Shown here: positions 1-12,205 of the stretch, piece by piece | How positions within the stretch are numbered: position 1 is the first letter of the stretch | Layout of the letters: each line of letters opens with the position of its first letter | Assembly (NCBI GenBank): GCA_964036315.1 | Contig: OZ038485.1 | Coordinates: 78,422,960-78,486,959, forward strand | Origin: Acanthosepion esculentum | Lineage: Eukaryota > Mollusca > Cephalopoda > Sepiida > Sepiidae | DNA length: 64,000 nucleotides | Reading direction: 5' to 3' | The notes under the pieces: generated by a model | What the model saw: the letters and a program-made list of their open reading frames with translations, nothing else | Told to the model about the DNA's origin: nothing | The model's database searches: none | Made by a program: the position numbers and the translations under genes

Positions 1-1640
1 CAGAAAAGTTTCAAGAAAACCAGCTTGATCTGTGTTAGACAATGTTAGATTGTCTCATGATGTGATTAGCCTGTAAGCCTGTAAGGTGTCAGAAAACGTG
101 ACACACAGCGAGCATTGTGCAGAATATCCTCAACTCTCACCGGATATGCTAATAGCATTGGCTATTTGATCTATAATAAATCGCCTGTCAGCCAGTGAGT
201 ACGCTCAATATTTGTTCTCAGTGGTGTATGTTGCAGGGAGTCCAGACCTTGGGTCATCTTCAAGACTCTCCCTTCCCCGCCTAAATTCAACTCCCTACTG
301 TTGCACTGTTGATATACCTAGAGAGTCTTCCCCTAATGTAACAACCATGTCAGTATATGAATGTCCTTGGTGGCTAAGCCCTTTTGCTGTAAGTACTTAA
401 TAATACCTCGATACCAAATTATGTCCATTTTCATAACAAGTTGCTACTAGTAATTTATGAAGTCTTTTTTGAACAGTCATATGTCAGTTTACTGGAGAAA
501 AAAAAACAATGCAGTTGTTAATAAGAAGAGTTGAAATTAATGCATGCATGTTTTCACAGCTCTAGTATCGCTCCTTCATAGGCAGCCTATGAACGTTTCA
601 GCGCATCCTTGTAAAGCTTAGTTTTTCTTTCCTTTTGTTAAGTCGTTGTCCACTGATTTTACTTCTACTCCACAAACTCACCGATTAATTTGAGATATTT
701 TTATTTGTTTTTCTGGCGACAAGAAAAAAGTAAATGACTTAGTTATTATTATGGGGTATTACCTAAAGTTTGTTTCAATGTTAACTTGTGATAGAAATGA
801 ATTGAAAATCAGGAACAAATGAATTATCACCAGTTACGAATTAATTAAATAGTTATTAATAGACTAAGTATCTGTGATAGTCATTGGTCAGGAATTAGTG
901 CAAGTGTTACCAATAGAATATTGTTATAACGTGTATAATTATAACATTAGTACTCTAATTTCAAGTTTTAAAAGTTGACGTTTAAAGCAGTTAGCTTTAA
1001 TAGCCATTTCATAGCTGTGAAATTTAAATAATATATTAAGAATATATCGGATGTAGTCATTTTCCTTGCATTGAAGTAATCAAATTATTTAAAAACGTAT
1101 TTAAAATGGCAAGGCATTTGAAAATTCGAATCATGTTAGAGATGGTTTAATTACTTTTAGTGACACAATGTAAATTAAGTATACTACGATAATAGCATAA
1201 TTATGAATATTTTACATTGTGAATGTATCTTACATTGTTAGGACAAGGGCGCGTGTAATTTTTTGACATTGTATGGCAAATATTGTCTTTCATTTCCGTG
1301 AATCTTCATATAAGTTCAGAGTCAGTATTCGAGTATACATTTTATCCCGACACAAAAGCAGTTAACGTATCGAAGCACTGAAATATATAACGCCTAAGAA
1401 GAAAATCTGCCCACCTTGAAAATCAGCTTTCAAAATCCTGGTGTGGAGTTTAGCGTTTCAAATTATCACGGGTTGGGGAGTGGTATTCGGTTATTTGCAA
1501 GAAAACATTCACCAAAAATTTGACACATGCATTTATTTTTATTTTATATATTACTTCAAACGTTATTTTTAATCTGTGTTTAAAATAGATGCCCATTTTA
1601 TTTAAAACAGTATGTATTACGTCTACCAGCCTGCGCACTC
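1..1640. other. AT-rich non-coding stretch
   Basis: I see no LINE, SINE or transposase motif and no convincing gene here. The only point of note is a possible short exon at 237-388, listed separately. The rest is unique-looking AT-rich sequence with stops in all frames. Confidence 0.5.
237..388 (+). other. Possible internal exon, unproven
   Basis: A reading frame is open across this 152 bp segment. It is bounded on the left by a pyrimidine-containing tract ending in gttgcag (acceptor-like) and on the right by gtaagt (strong donor-like, starting at 389). The translation contains STPYCCTVDIPRE and VYECPWWLSPFAV, which match no family I recognise. No repeat family in the window overlaps it. This is only a splice-site coincidence plus a short frame. 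It could equally be chance, and confidence is low. Confidence 0.13.
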
Positions 1641-3290
1641 GAGTAAACTTTTATATGTGTGTATGAAAGAATGTGAAAAAAAGAAAACATCATTAAGGAC
1701 AATAAAAGGACAGGAATTAAGACTGACGATAAAGATTGACATTGCATTTGGATTTTTGAAGATCGAAGTTGACCGGAAAGTAAGAGACTGCAAGAGTGTT
1801 CCACAAGAGAGAAGTACGATAGAAGAGGCTGTTAGCATAGAAATTACGGTTACATTTAGTCATTTTAACTGTAGAATGATGAGACCTAACTGTCAATCAA
1901 GTACTGTGCTCAAATTTGTAAAATCGAGATAAAAACAATTAACATAAAAACTATGTTATAGCGGTTAAAATGTGACTGAAGCCAAAATACCGATTTTTCT
2001 TTGGATTTTAGCAAGATATAGCAACAATATTTAATATGTGTTAGATCGATTCAGGTAAAAAAAAATCGTCTAGTGCGACAAAGTGTACCAACTTGACTAG
2101 CAGTAGACCTAGCAATTGATTCACTATAATCGTTCCACTTTATGCCAGTGGAAGACGTTATCCGGAGAAGTCGCAATGAGGTCATCCTCCAGGAAGATTA
2201 GCATCAACCAAGCAAAAATGGTCTTCTAAGACGTTTAAAATAGAACAGTTTTATTTTAAAATTAACAAGACATTTCTTCAATTAACAACAGTTGTTTTAG
2301 ATCAGCTGCCAATTTGAATTTATCGGACCAATCAGACTTACCAGTGAGACTAAAATAAATAGTTGTGTCATCACTATAAATACCGAGTCGAGAACTGATG
2401 ACCTCAGGAAGGTCATTGATGAATATTATGAACAACGCAGGTCAAAGGATAGCGCAATTTAGAAGTGTAGATATTTAAGAAAACTTTCTTTTTATGATTT
2501 GATAAGAAAGATTGAATCAAATCAAAGATTTGTCCAGAAATACCATAAGAATTCAATTTGTGAAGATACTTTTGTGTATGACAAAACTCCTCAAATGCGT
2601 TCGAGATATCCAAAGCAACTGTCCAATATAAAGCGTTCAGCAATAAGCGTTAACACATCAACAATTGACATAGAGAAACGAAAGCCAAATCGCTTGCCTG
2701 AAAGAAGACCCTGTGAGGTGAAATGCTTACCAAATTCGGAGTTAATTAGAGCCTCTAATACTTTGCCAAATTGATGTCAATAGGTAGATCAGGGGGTTCT
2801 AAAAGACTGGAATCACAGAAGATGATTTCCAACCAACAGGTAAACAAGAAACAGCAAGGTATTTATTGTAGAGTTTAGAGAAAGAAAGACCCAGTTCCAC
2901 AGCACATTTCTTAAGGATTATTGCAGGGATCACTTCTTCCTTGTCTTTTGAACAGGAGTAGAGACTTATCCCTTTTTTTTCTATTTACGATAGGTATTCC
3001 TGTTCGTTCTATATCTCCTCATTCTCTTTAACTCCCAGTATCCACTTGTATCTTAGTGGCATTATCAACTTGCTTAGGGTGAATTGATTAAAGAAAAAAT
3101 AGTCCACATGCTTGGCGGATATCTATTTTAGAGATAACAGAAACTATGGACGCAATTATATGCATATCACGTATTTGAGACTTAGTTCTAAGTGAAAAGT
3201 CATATGAAGATACTCCAGATCACTGAAGAGTAGATTTGGAAGATAATTTATGAGCAACGCGTTCTACTTTACCAGCAGAAAATAATAACA
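1640..3290 (-). mobile_element. Jockey/CR1-like LINE relic, RT to 3' end
   Basis: Reading the minus strand gives successive pieces of a non-LTR reverse transcriptase. A finger region translates near 2800-2940. Then comes VALDISNAFEEF (the AFD-type palm motif, about 2600), followed by SYGISGQIFDLIQSFLS, and GIYSDDTTIY at about 2361-2385, which is the YADD-type catalytic box. The conserved C-terminal tail lies near 1670-1850, with frames shifted. Many stops and frameshifts show that it is dead. About 136 bp of another LINE tail on the opposite strand interrupts it at about 2944-3079. The known role of the family is target-primed reverse transcription. Clade naming (jockey or CR1) is inferred from motif resemblance. 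Confidence 0.72.
2944..3079 (+). mobile_element. LINE 3' tail nested in the minus-strand LINE
   Basis: The stretch ends in the 3'-UTR signature seen elsewhere in the window: cttagtggcattatcaactt, then gcttagggtg and an A-rich tail. It sits between two parts of the minus-strand RT that resume on either side: the sequence before 2944 and the sequence starting agtccacatgctt. The latter matches the equivalent region near 35650. It is therefore a 5'-truncated LINE insertion into an older LINE. I found no clear target duplication. Confidence 0.55.
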
Positions 3291-3299
3291 CCTCAAATT

Positions 3300-3672
3300 G
3301 AGTGAAGAGGGGAAGGATAGAAGACAGACTATTACAGAGGCTGTATGATTTTACGCGCAGTACTAGACTGGTGGCGAGATCTCATCAGTTTAAAGTTGAG
3401 CTGGCTAGATGTAGCCACAACTTCTATGCTAACCGTTTCTTTTCTTGTATTATTCTCCTGTGGAACTCCCTTCCCACCCCATGCTTTCCAGCCAACTTTA
3501 ATCTGCAAAGATTTAAATGCAATTTCAATCGCTATCTACTGCACTCCTGATTACTCTTTTCTCTTTCTACTCATTATTAATATTTGTGTTCCTAATTCTT
3601 CCACACCTTGTAACCCCTTGTATTTTAGTGGCATTACTGCCTTGCTTGGGTGATTCCAATTAAAAAAATTAG
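3300..3672 (+). mobile_element. Jockey/CR1-like LINE C-terminal tail and 3' UTR
   Basis: The plus strand encodes the family's C-terminus: a region ending LLWNSLPTPCFPANFNL, then QRFKCNFNRYLLHS and a stop at about 3548. The shared 3' UTR follows (cttgtattttagtggcatta, ctgccttgcttgggtg) and ends in a short A-rich tail near 3670. The copy is heavily 5'-truncated, as is usual for target-primed insertions. The same C-terminal motif (NSLP..CFP..F/YNL..FK.N.NR) recurs in ten other places here. Confidence 0.75.
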
Positions 3673-3745
3673 TCACGGGAATCAAACTTATTATACTCCG
3701 CCTCATTCATTCAACGAACTAAGATTTAATTCTTTGTCGACAAGT

Positions 3746-3870
<125 letters not shown>

Positions 3871-6800
3871 AACTGTAAAGGTATCCCCAAAATAAAAGTA
3901 ATCATTTCATCAGTGGTTGAATATGTTCAACCATACAGTTGGGAGCACAAGTTATTTCTTTGAAACTGTATGAATAAAAATACAAATAGACTTAAAAACA
4001 TGATTCTATTGTCAACAAAATAACTGGATTTTTTGATAGCATTTTATTCCAAATGGCCGATTTCCTGACAGTAATCGTGATAATTTAGGACACTAAATAA
4101 GGACATCTCCATTCTGTCAATTATAGTGCGGAATCAGCTGCTAGTCACGTCATCACCTGTGTATTTACAGTCAATCCTTACTCAAGGGCTTACATGTTTA
4201 ACGATCTGGACCCGCTATAACGTCTCGTTTTAAAAAATCCAACAAGTCGGTATAGTAACCTTGTTCGTTTTTTAAAATATGTTCTTATATTTCCTGCTGA
4301 TTGTTTTCTTTTTTGTGACTCAACGAACACTCGTTGCCACTTTTGTGATGCCAACGAATACGCGTTTTCACTTTTGTAATGCTCGTTATAGCTGAGACTA
4401 TAGATACAACTATAGTAACGCCGTTGAACAATACTGCTGCCAGACGCCTTTGTGTAACACTCACTCGAATAGTACTTGCTCGAATAGTAATCCGTATAGT
4501 GATTAGAATAGAGAATAGCGGTCCGTATAGTAATAGAGGATAGAATAACAATAGGATCAGAATAGTAATAGACGATAGACTAGAATGGAGTTCAATCTAG
4601 ACATCACGCGACTTCCTACATATATGCGTTTCCTCTATAGTCACATCGTCTACTTAATTCCATAATGGGGTCGCCTATGTTTGCTCACTGGTGATCTATG
4701 TTCAAACTCAAGTGTCGGCAGCGACACTTTATTCCTATATAATATTTCTTTTTCTTCAAAATGAATCAAAATAAATAAAAGGAATAAATAAAATGAAAAA
4801 TAAATAAAAGTTTACTGCACATCGGTTTGAAAACTGTACAGTTTTCAAACCGATGTGCAGAAGATGGAACTGATTTTCGAATTTGTTTATCACGTTTACT
4901 GTTCTGTACACTACTTTACTGTATAAACATTTGTTAATTTAAATTAGAAATGTTGCCAATGGCGCAAACGTGATTAACTTCTCACTTAGCAACCAGCTCG
5001 TTTAGTGTACAGGTCGTTGTGAATTGAAGAATGACCATATTTATAGGCTATAATGATTTGCTGCCCAAATTCTTGCGGTTAGAAGTTGCATTTAACGTGG
5101 CTCTGAAGATGACATTCAGAGAAGGAGTCACCATTAGATTTACCCAAATTCTTATGAACTCAAAACACAAAGATAACACTATCATAATTCATCGATCAAA
5201 AATAAGACAAAAACGTAATATTATTTCAACCTGTTTCATATACGAGATAAAATGCTATGCCAGTCTGATTTTGATATTATTTCATTAATCAAGCCGATAC
5301 TTTACATCAATGTGCGCCTACTTATAATCGGAAAAATTGGCTTCCAGCCATAAACATTGATTTGAAACTTACAGCACCTGCTCAGGTATTTTATTTAGAA
5401 TGGCATTATCACTTTCGTTTAGAAAGCTATCATTGCTTTCTTATTAAAAATAACGTTTATAGTAATAAAATTAATGAATAATAATTGCTTTATACTGAAA
5501 ATAAAATGTGCTATTACTGAAAAAGAGATACCCTTATTTTATCTACGACAAGGGTGTGAGACCAAATGATATTTTTACCTTTGCAGGTTTTTTTTTCAAG
5601 TGAATGGTGATCTCATAGTCGTAGTTAGTAGGGGACATTTATCTAGGTTTGAAATCAGAGTTTATTCGTTATATTTTTAATTCTTAATCTTTTAAATACT
5701 CGCCAATATGGTATTTGGAATCGGGTTTCTTAGCGCTGACCTTAAGTCAAAACACGCTGAAACATCTGTTTGTGTTCGTTAGGCAGCGTCGAGCACTTAG
5801 ACGGGGGTTTGCTTGGTAAAACCGGCTAATGTAAAAAAATTCTCTACAAGCCGAAATATTTTTCGGCCTTAAGTGTGTCCCTGATTATTCATTACTAGTG
5901 AATAATGTTATTATTAAAAACTCACCTAAAAGCAAGTCCAAACTTTATTTCAAAATGTATCTAGAGTCCGACGTACTGTGTTAAAACTAATATTAATAGA
6001 ATCTGTAACAAAGAATTATGTAGAAAAACGTAGTCTATTATCTTCAACTCCAGACTCGCAGCTAGAAGTGGATTAAAAAACCTAAACAAATTGCAGAAAC
6101 TGCCCATCACCCAAATCCGATAATCTTATCCAACAGAATATGAGTATTAAGGGGATCTTACAGAAAGATCAACGTGGCAAAACGGAAAGGAAAAGAGACG
6201 ATATTTCGATATTAATTGTATATAAGCATTTTAGGAAAATGTATGCCAGGAGTAGTAGTTTATCAAGAAATAATATATAGATATAGGCATAAAAGCTAGA
6301 CAGATAATCTAGAATCGGGGTTTCCCTTCTTCATCTTAAAATACGTAAATCATTAACGAGGGAATTGTTATAATTTATTTTTCAGGTAAAACAAAGATTA
6401 ACAAGATTAGACTGATATTTTATATAAATATTTTTTAAATTCTTGATCAGGTCTTCGGAAATAATAACGAGATAAGAGTGAATATTATCTTCATATCTAA
6501 AGTAATAACTATGGAATAAAATTAGGGAAAGAAAAAGGGAGGGAAAAAGAAAATGGTAAATAATGCCTGACCACACTAAAGAAGGCGAACAACTCCAAAT
6601 AACCTCTGAAGAGAGCAAAGGGAATAAACCCATGGAGTAATATACTTACGTGGAAGAATTTTATTAGCTTATAGAAGAATGATCGAAACGCTTAAAAAAC
6701 GCCAAAACGGTAAAAACTGCGGAAACAAAGGAGAATCTCCTAAGAATACGTATCGCACGACCACCGAGATGAAAGCTTATATTTAATCAACAGAAGCGGT

Positions 6801-6900
6801 ATTACTTAGCGGAAAGAGTCGGATGTTGAAAAGCTCGAAACTTTTAATGAAGTCATGAAAACATCGCGGACGACTTGTCCCGGAGTATTTGCGGTTTTCT
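3871..6900. other. AT-rich intergenic DNA, one perfect palindrome
   Basis: I recognise no gene or transposon in this stretch. About 4450-4600 is a degenerate short-period repeat built on atagtaata-like words. A perfect palindrome lies at 4815-4860. The rest has short frames only. Confidence 0.45.
4815..4860. repeat. 46 bp perfect palindrome, no spacer
   Basis: The left arm ctgcacatcggtttgaaaac plus tgt is followed at once by its exact reverse complement (two 23 bp arms, zero mismatches, no loop). It sits in AT-rich DNA just after a series of AAATAAA-like words. It could be a foldback relic or the remnant of a palindromic MITE. No TA or other flanking duplication is evident. Confidence 0.97.
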
Positions 6901-6988
6901 AAAATGCAAAATAAAAACTTTGAAACAATTTGAAAAATGATATTGATTTTCAAATCAATAAATTTATCAATATTATAATATTATTTAT

Positions 6989-7062
<74 letters not shown>
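6989..7062. repeat. (CAA)n then (ATA)n microsatellite
   Basis: Eight or more CAA triplets run into about fifteen ATA triplets. The poly-Asn frame across it is an artefact. Confidence 0.97.
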
Positions 7063-7129
7063 TGAAATTGTGGAAAATCACATTATACCTAAATCACACC
7101 AAAGGTACTGCCAGTTTCAATTGTTTGAA

Positions 7130-7345
7130 TATCCGATGAGGAATCTTTTAAGGAGACTCCCTGTCATTCCTTCTGTTCTGTCTGTCATTAATCACGTTTC
7201 GCATGAACTAAACAGTAAGAACTATGGATACAAAGTAAAAAGAAAATGTTTGATCACCTATTCTGCATTGAGGATAAACCTTTTGCCAAAGATGACAATA
7301 AGATGTAGGCTATCCTCAATACTGTAAAATGTTTCAATGATGCTA
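7130..7345 (+). mobile_element. Fragment of a LINE reverse transcriptase
   Basis: In shifting frames the plus strand reads YGYKVK, then MFDHLFCIDDKPFAKDD, then LNTVKCFNDAIG. This resembles the palm region of a non-LTR RT family whose catalytic box is Y/F-x-D-D followed by a KLFAKDD-like stretch. Only about 200 bp is preserved, with two frame changes. It is assigned by eye to a different family from the jockey/CR1-like copies. Confidence 0.45.
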
Positions 7346-7559
7346 TCGGTACGAATACCAAATATATATATTTATTATTATTAGTAGTAATAATAATAAT
7401 AATTTTCGGCTAGTATTTCTTTCATTGCATTTCATTTTGTTGCTATTTAAACTTATTACAGGTCGTCATTGTATGATCTTGAGTAAACATCATGCTTCAG
7501 AAAATAAAATTTAAAATCGGAAGTTTGCTTAATTATTTATTTTTATACCATGTCACTTT

Positions 7560-7640
7560 AAGATGTAGGCAATTATGACTCTCCACAAATTCTTTATCTT
7601 TATGATAAATTATTATTCTTGGGAAATATAAAAGACCGAT
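7560..7640 (-). mobile_element. RTE-like LINE 3' end fragment
   Basis: The plus strand reads aggcaattatgactctccac followed by aaattctttatcttt. Its reverse complement is the conserved last coding stretch (KLWR-type motif) of the RTE-like family found at 28.5, 44.5 and 55.8 kb. Only the 3' end is left. Confidence 0.45.
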
Positions 7641-9076
7641 TTCCAGTCCCTTTTCTTAGACTGGTTGTCACCAAAGGCTAGAGATCACAGTCTACCTAGA
7701 GATAGTGAGGGTGGTGGTGGTGGTGTGGTGGAAACGGATTCATGTGTTTACCAAATGCGAAAGTAAACACAACAGACGAACCCGGAATTTGAAATCGTTA
7801 CACCGATTTTAATTTCTACGTTACTTTGTACTGCATGTACATTCAATTCATTAATTAGTTTAAATTCAGTACTATCAGGAGACATAGTGGAGATTAGTTT
7901 TGATGCAAGATATACTCTACTAAATATCCTCAAGTTCTGGCTAGCCAAAATATTTGACCGCATTGATGGATTTTTATTTTATTTCTTTTGTTGTCACTGA
8001 AAGAGTAAAATAATAGAATTAAGCTAAAAGAAATACTAGACAAAAATGATTAAAAAAATTAAATAATGTTGTTGAAATTTTATTAGAATTATTTTTTAGA
8101 AAGGTAGAATATAAAGTTAGAATATATATTTTCCATTTTATAACTATAGTCTTCTAAATCTATATTAATAATTCTTAAAATGTGTGTGTGTATATGTGTG
8201 TGTGTGAGTGTGTGTGTGTGTGTGTGACCGGATGTTGTTTCGACAGTTTTCATCCGATTTAGATGAATATTCTTCAATATCGGTTTTGAGTCCAAATTGT
8301 TGACGACAATGGCTCTCCACTACTTCCTGTCCATTATAACGTTTTACTATTTACTGTCTGTTCTTGGATATATATATCTTTCATAAAAACTTTAATAAAA
8401 ATAAATAGTTTAAATTATTACATTAATATTATTTATTATTATACAGTTCCCTTTTCAGGGCCACCACCAATAAAATGGTTACCCCTCTCCATTTGGGGAT
8501 ATGCCTCAGTTGCACCAAGTTATTGTTACTTATATTGATTTTAGGGTGGGCTGACTTTAAACTTAACCTGCTCCAATTGAACAGCAAAAATTCCTCGTAA
8601 TCAAAGACACGACCGAAGACGGGTTATACTGCTAGTTTCGTATAAATAGCAATAATAGTATACGAATAAAAGTATTATGGTTTAAAATATTAAAACAAGC
8701 TTTGCTAAAGTCAAAATATGTAATAAATCAGTATTATAAAAGAGATCTGAGCTTAACTTATTCTGATATAAGTCTACAAGTATGGTGCAAGCAGTCAGGA
8801 TCGAACTTACTATAAAAGTAATGATGTATAAATGACAGTATTATCTACCAATATATGTAGAAATTATAATTATGAATGGTATACATTTATGCTTAACTTA
8901 AGATCAAATCTATCTGAAAACTCGGGCGACGTGTTCATTTAATCTCCGTTGAAAGTTTAACTGCAAGTGGCCATTTATCGTTCTTTTTCTTTCTTTAAAG
9001 TTCACCCAAGAGCCACTTAAAGTTGCTGAATGAAGTGTGTGATATGAAGGTAAGAGGTGAAAACAGGAAGTGGGTA
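7641..9076. other. AT-rich DNA with minor repeats
   Basis: This contains a GGT-rich microsatellite near 7705-7735 and a (TG)n tract at 8180-8226. There is a short RTE 3'-end-like word near 8310 and a decayed tRNA-B-box-like word near 8790 (aggatcgaactt). I see no gene. Confidence 0.4.
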
Positions 9077-9600
9077 TTATAAGAATATGGCGGACAGATA
9101 ACAATTGAACCTCGACTTAAAATTGTAGTGTTCGGGGGGGCATCTACGAATGAGTCTGTTCCTCAAAGTATCGGTTCTTGTGAAGAAACCTTCTGAGGGG
9201 AACATCCTTCTTGCCAAAGGAATATGTAGGGAACGAGGGTGATTCAACTTCGTGTACATAGCAAGGTGCGTCTTGGGTGCAAATGTGTGAACTGGTGGCA
9301 CTAAAAAATGCAAGTCGTCAGAACATTTTTTAAATCGCTTCATTCCATGCAAGGCGATAATGACACTGAGACGCAAGTGGATTACTGAGAATGAAATAAA
9401 ATGAGAAGTCGTTAATGGCGAGAAAAGACAACAAATGAACAGGCAGACATAAAATGGAAGTAGCGATAAAGTAGAAAACAAGTCCTGAAAAGTTGCGCTT
9501 GTTAGAAAAAAGGGCTGTAGTGGGAGAGACATTCATTAGAAGGTCACCTAAACGATCTTGAACTTGAAAGTGAGGATTGGGAAGCAACAGCTCAGATATG
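9077..9600 (-). mobile_element. Jockey/CR1-like LINE C-terminal region, decayed
   Basis: On the minus strand the frame reads SDDLHFLVPPVHTFA and later GFFTRTDTLRNRL, then CPPEHYNFKSRFNCYLS. This matches the family layout: a region before the tail with LVPPP, then SFFPRT..LWNSLP, then YNL..FKSR.NRHLS. The copy is diverged from the others and may belong to a sister subfamily. Frames shift at least once. Confidence 0.55.
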
Positions 9601-11170
9601 ACCGCAATAATCCATGTTTTGTGTTAAATCTCTGGTGTTTTGTCATGGATCCTATGTAGTTGCTTTCAAAAGATCTTCACTCAGAGTGATCATATTTTAG
9701 AGCGAGTCTTGTCCGATATATCACAATCCCCATTTTTAAAACCCCTTAAACTAATATTAACATGTACACACTGCACGAATTTATTTAAATGCCTCTGTCA
9801 CAGTTCCACTCTTTCAGAATTCATAGAGTAAACAATGGCGAATATGTTGACTTCTAAAATTTTAATCCGCCTTGCGGTTAAACTCTAAAATACATTACAA
9901 ATGACACACTGTCAGATAGAAGTAAGGAAAAACTAATTCTAGGCACAAAGGATAAACTAATTCTAGGTGCAGTTTCCGTTGGTTCTGACTTGGGTGATTC
10001 ATAATTCATAGCAGTAAAATACGTAATTACTTTCCTAGAATCCTAATACTTTTCAGATCTTTAGAAGATATTGAAGATTAACGAGTCACTGTACCAACTA
10101 ATAAAAAAATAAATACAAAACCTGCTTTCAGTCAAGGTGAAATTTACAAAAGAAACTTTATTCATATTGTAACGGTCTCACCTCATCCTTTAAAAAAATA
10201 TTTTGATTCGTGGAAATAATGCTCCAAAGACATCGCAGATTTTACAATGAAACTATTACTTGATGATTTAAAAACAGTGTTTCTTTGTTATAAGTACAAC
10301 AAGCAACCTTAACAACTCTGGGACTTAGACATCAGTATATTGAATGCCTTTTACAAGTATACGTTTCTATGTGTGCAGTAAGGCAATCTGCCATTTCTAT
10401 ATCGCCGCAGGCATCAAAACGTAACATCTGACCTTATCCTTTTTAGTGCAAGGGAAGAGGTACTGATTAAGAGTCGAGTCACCATGAACTAGGCACAGGG
10501 TTAAATCCTTTGGCAAAGCACTAGGACCAATTAACTAGCACATGAGGGAAATTTGGAGATGAGAAAAGAGAGAATATCTGTGCTGATGACTGTTCACGCT
10601 TAAATGTTGCTCAATAAAGTTGGTATAGAGAAACATATTAACAGAGATATATTGTTTCATATTTTATTTTTTATAATGATGTTCATCATGTACAAGGCCC
10701 AAGATCCACTCGAGGTAGAGGTTTATAGAGTAAGAGGCACAGTTTATGAGGATATGTGGAGAAGATAACAGTTGACACTATACTTGAACAGGTTAAGATT
10801 GTAAGCTTTTGCATAATATATAGAATACAGGTACATGTCCTTCTGCGTTTGTATTACTCTTTCTGATATCATTCTGAGCTGGAACGGAAATAAAACAAAA
10901 ATAGCAGGATTCGACGTCACTTCCTGACCGCAACAGCGCCGTAATGATTAGGCCACAAATAAGCCGTATAATTATATTATTTTGTTTATTGTTCGAAAAA
11001 TAATGTCGATTTGAGAATAAGCCTTTTAATTGTGTTCTAATATATTATTATAACAGTTGCCCCAAAATATATTACTCAGTTCTAATGATTAAAGTGTCCC
11101 CTTTGTTAATTTTATATTAGTCTCTTTCAGAACTTATCTTGAAACATTATATACGCCTAATTTTGAACAT
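9601..11170. other. Unassigned AT-rich DNA
   Basis: I see no transposon or gene signature here that I can support. Short frames only. Confidence 0.4.
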
Positions 11171-11173
11171 GTA

Positions 11174-11245
11174 TTAGGTTGGTGCAAAAATAATGTCGTT
11201 TTCTCGTTGAACGTCAAAAACGACATTATTTTTGCACCAACCTAA
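11174..11245. mobile_element. MADE1-like mariner MITE with TA target site
   Basis: A 72 bp element starts with ttaggttggtgcaaaaataa and ends with the reverse complement of that sequence, giving terminal inverted repeats of about 29 bp around a short unpaired centre. A TA dinucleotide flanks each end (11172-11173 and 11246-11247), as expected from mariner insertion. The termini strongly resemble those of Hsmar1 and its palindromic derivative MADE1, a shared mariner-lineage signature. It has no coding capacity and depends on a transposase in trans. Confidence 0.93.
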
Positions 11246-11295
11246 TAAAAAAAGATGCATTTACTTTTTTTTACATGAGTTTAAGTTTGATCATG

Positions 11296-11675
11296 ACTTA
11301 CGGCCAACATGTTGAAAGACCATCTTTCGTACGATCACCGAAATTAAGCAACGTGGAGCCTGGTCAGTACTTAGATGGGTTACCGCTTGGGAATACCAGG
11401 TGCTCTGTGGGTTTTGTAATGGATAATGGCTCGGAATTGGAAATCGGACAGCCGACATCCAATTTCAGTCGGATTCTTCATATTCACTTACGCTCAAATA
11501 CTCTTGGGGAAAGGTATGAACCCGCCTCTTTACCCTCCATCAATAGGCTAATTTGTAGGTCTTGTATCAGTAAATTTTTATTATCTCTAAAACATTCTTA
11601 CAATGTAAAAATATTTCTGACTTTAAATAACCTGTAAAAGGTTGATCAGCTTTAAAAAAGAAATCAAGCAAGCGT
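11296..11675 (+). mobile_element. 5S rRNA-headed SINE, near full length
   Basis: The first ~115 bp follow the 5S rRNA order: cttacggccaacatgttga, then aattaagcaacgtggagcct, ggtcagtacttagatgggtt, then gaataccaggtgctctg. This covers the 5S internal Pol III control region. A conserved body follows (taatggctcggaattgg, then acttacgctcaaatac) and a tail ending near gtaaaaggttgatcagc. The same unit occurs in both orientations at 30.2, 31.0, 33.0, 43.9 and 44.9 kb. Frames reading RSPKLSNVEPGQY through it are spurious. Confidence 0.82.
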
Positions 11676-12200
11676 GGTTATAATCCTTCTTAAACTGCTG
11701 ACAACATTAACATATAATGGAGTAAAGATCCACTTCTGATCGCTTATTACGGTGCTTGTTTCTGAAGTTCTGCATTGTTGATACGAATTTTGAAGTTCTA
11801 GTTGGTAGAAGTCCATTCGCAGTTGATAATTAACATCTGGAAACACTAGTCGAACAAAATCCACGTTAAAGTATCAAAGAAATATCTCATTTAATGGAGG
11901 TCAGTATACCAAAAATATAGGACCATCTCAAGAAAATTCACTGGCTAAGAAACTCGATAAATGGGCTCCATATGAACTCAGTGAAAATAAATAAATTCGA
12001 TGTCTTGAAGTATGTTCGATGCTGCATCTGCAAATTTCAAATTATCCATTTCTTCATCGAATAGTGACTTGTACTGATCATGACGAAGCACCCCAAAACT
12101 TTCCAAAACCCGAAATTACACCAACAGAAGATTATAGTGACTGTCTGGTGTTTCGCCATTGACTTTATCCATTCCAGCTTTTTGGAGTCTAACGAGAACA
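11676..12200. other. Unassigned AT-rich DNA
   Basis: A minus-strand frame at 11664-11864 has no recognisable motif. Nothing else is supported. Confidence 0.35.
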
Positions 12201-12205
12201 TCACT

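Noticed and set aside
11275..11637. 120-codon ORF (RSPKLSNVEPGQYLDG...) as a protein gene
   Set aside because: The same residues arise in other copies from 5S rRNA-like sequence; it is a SINE.
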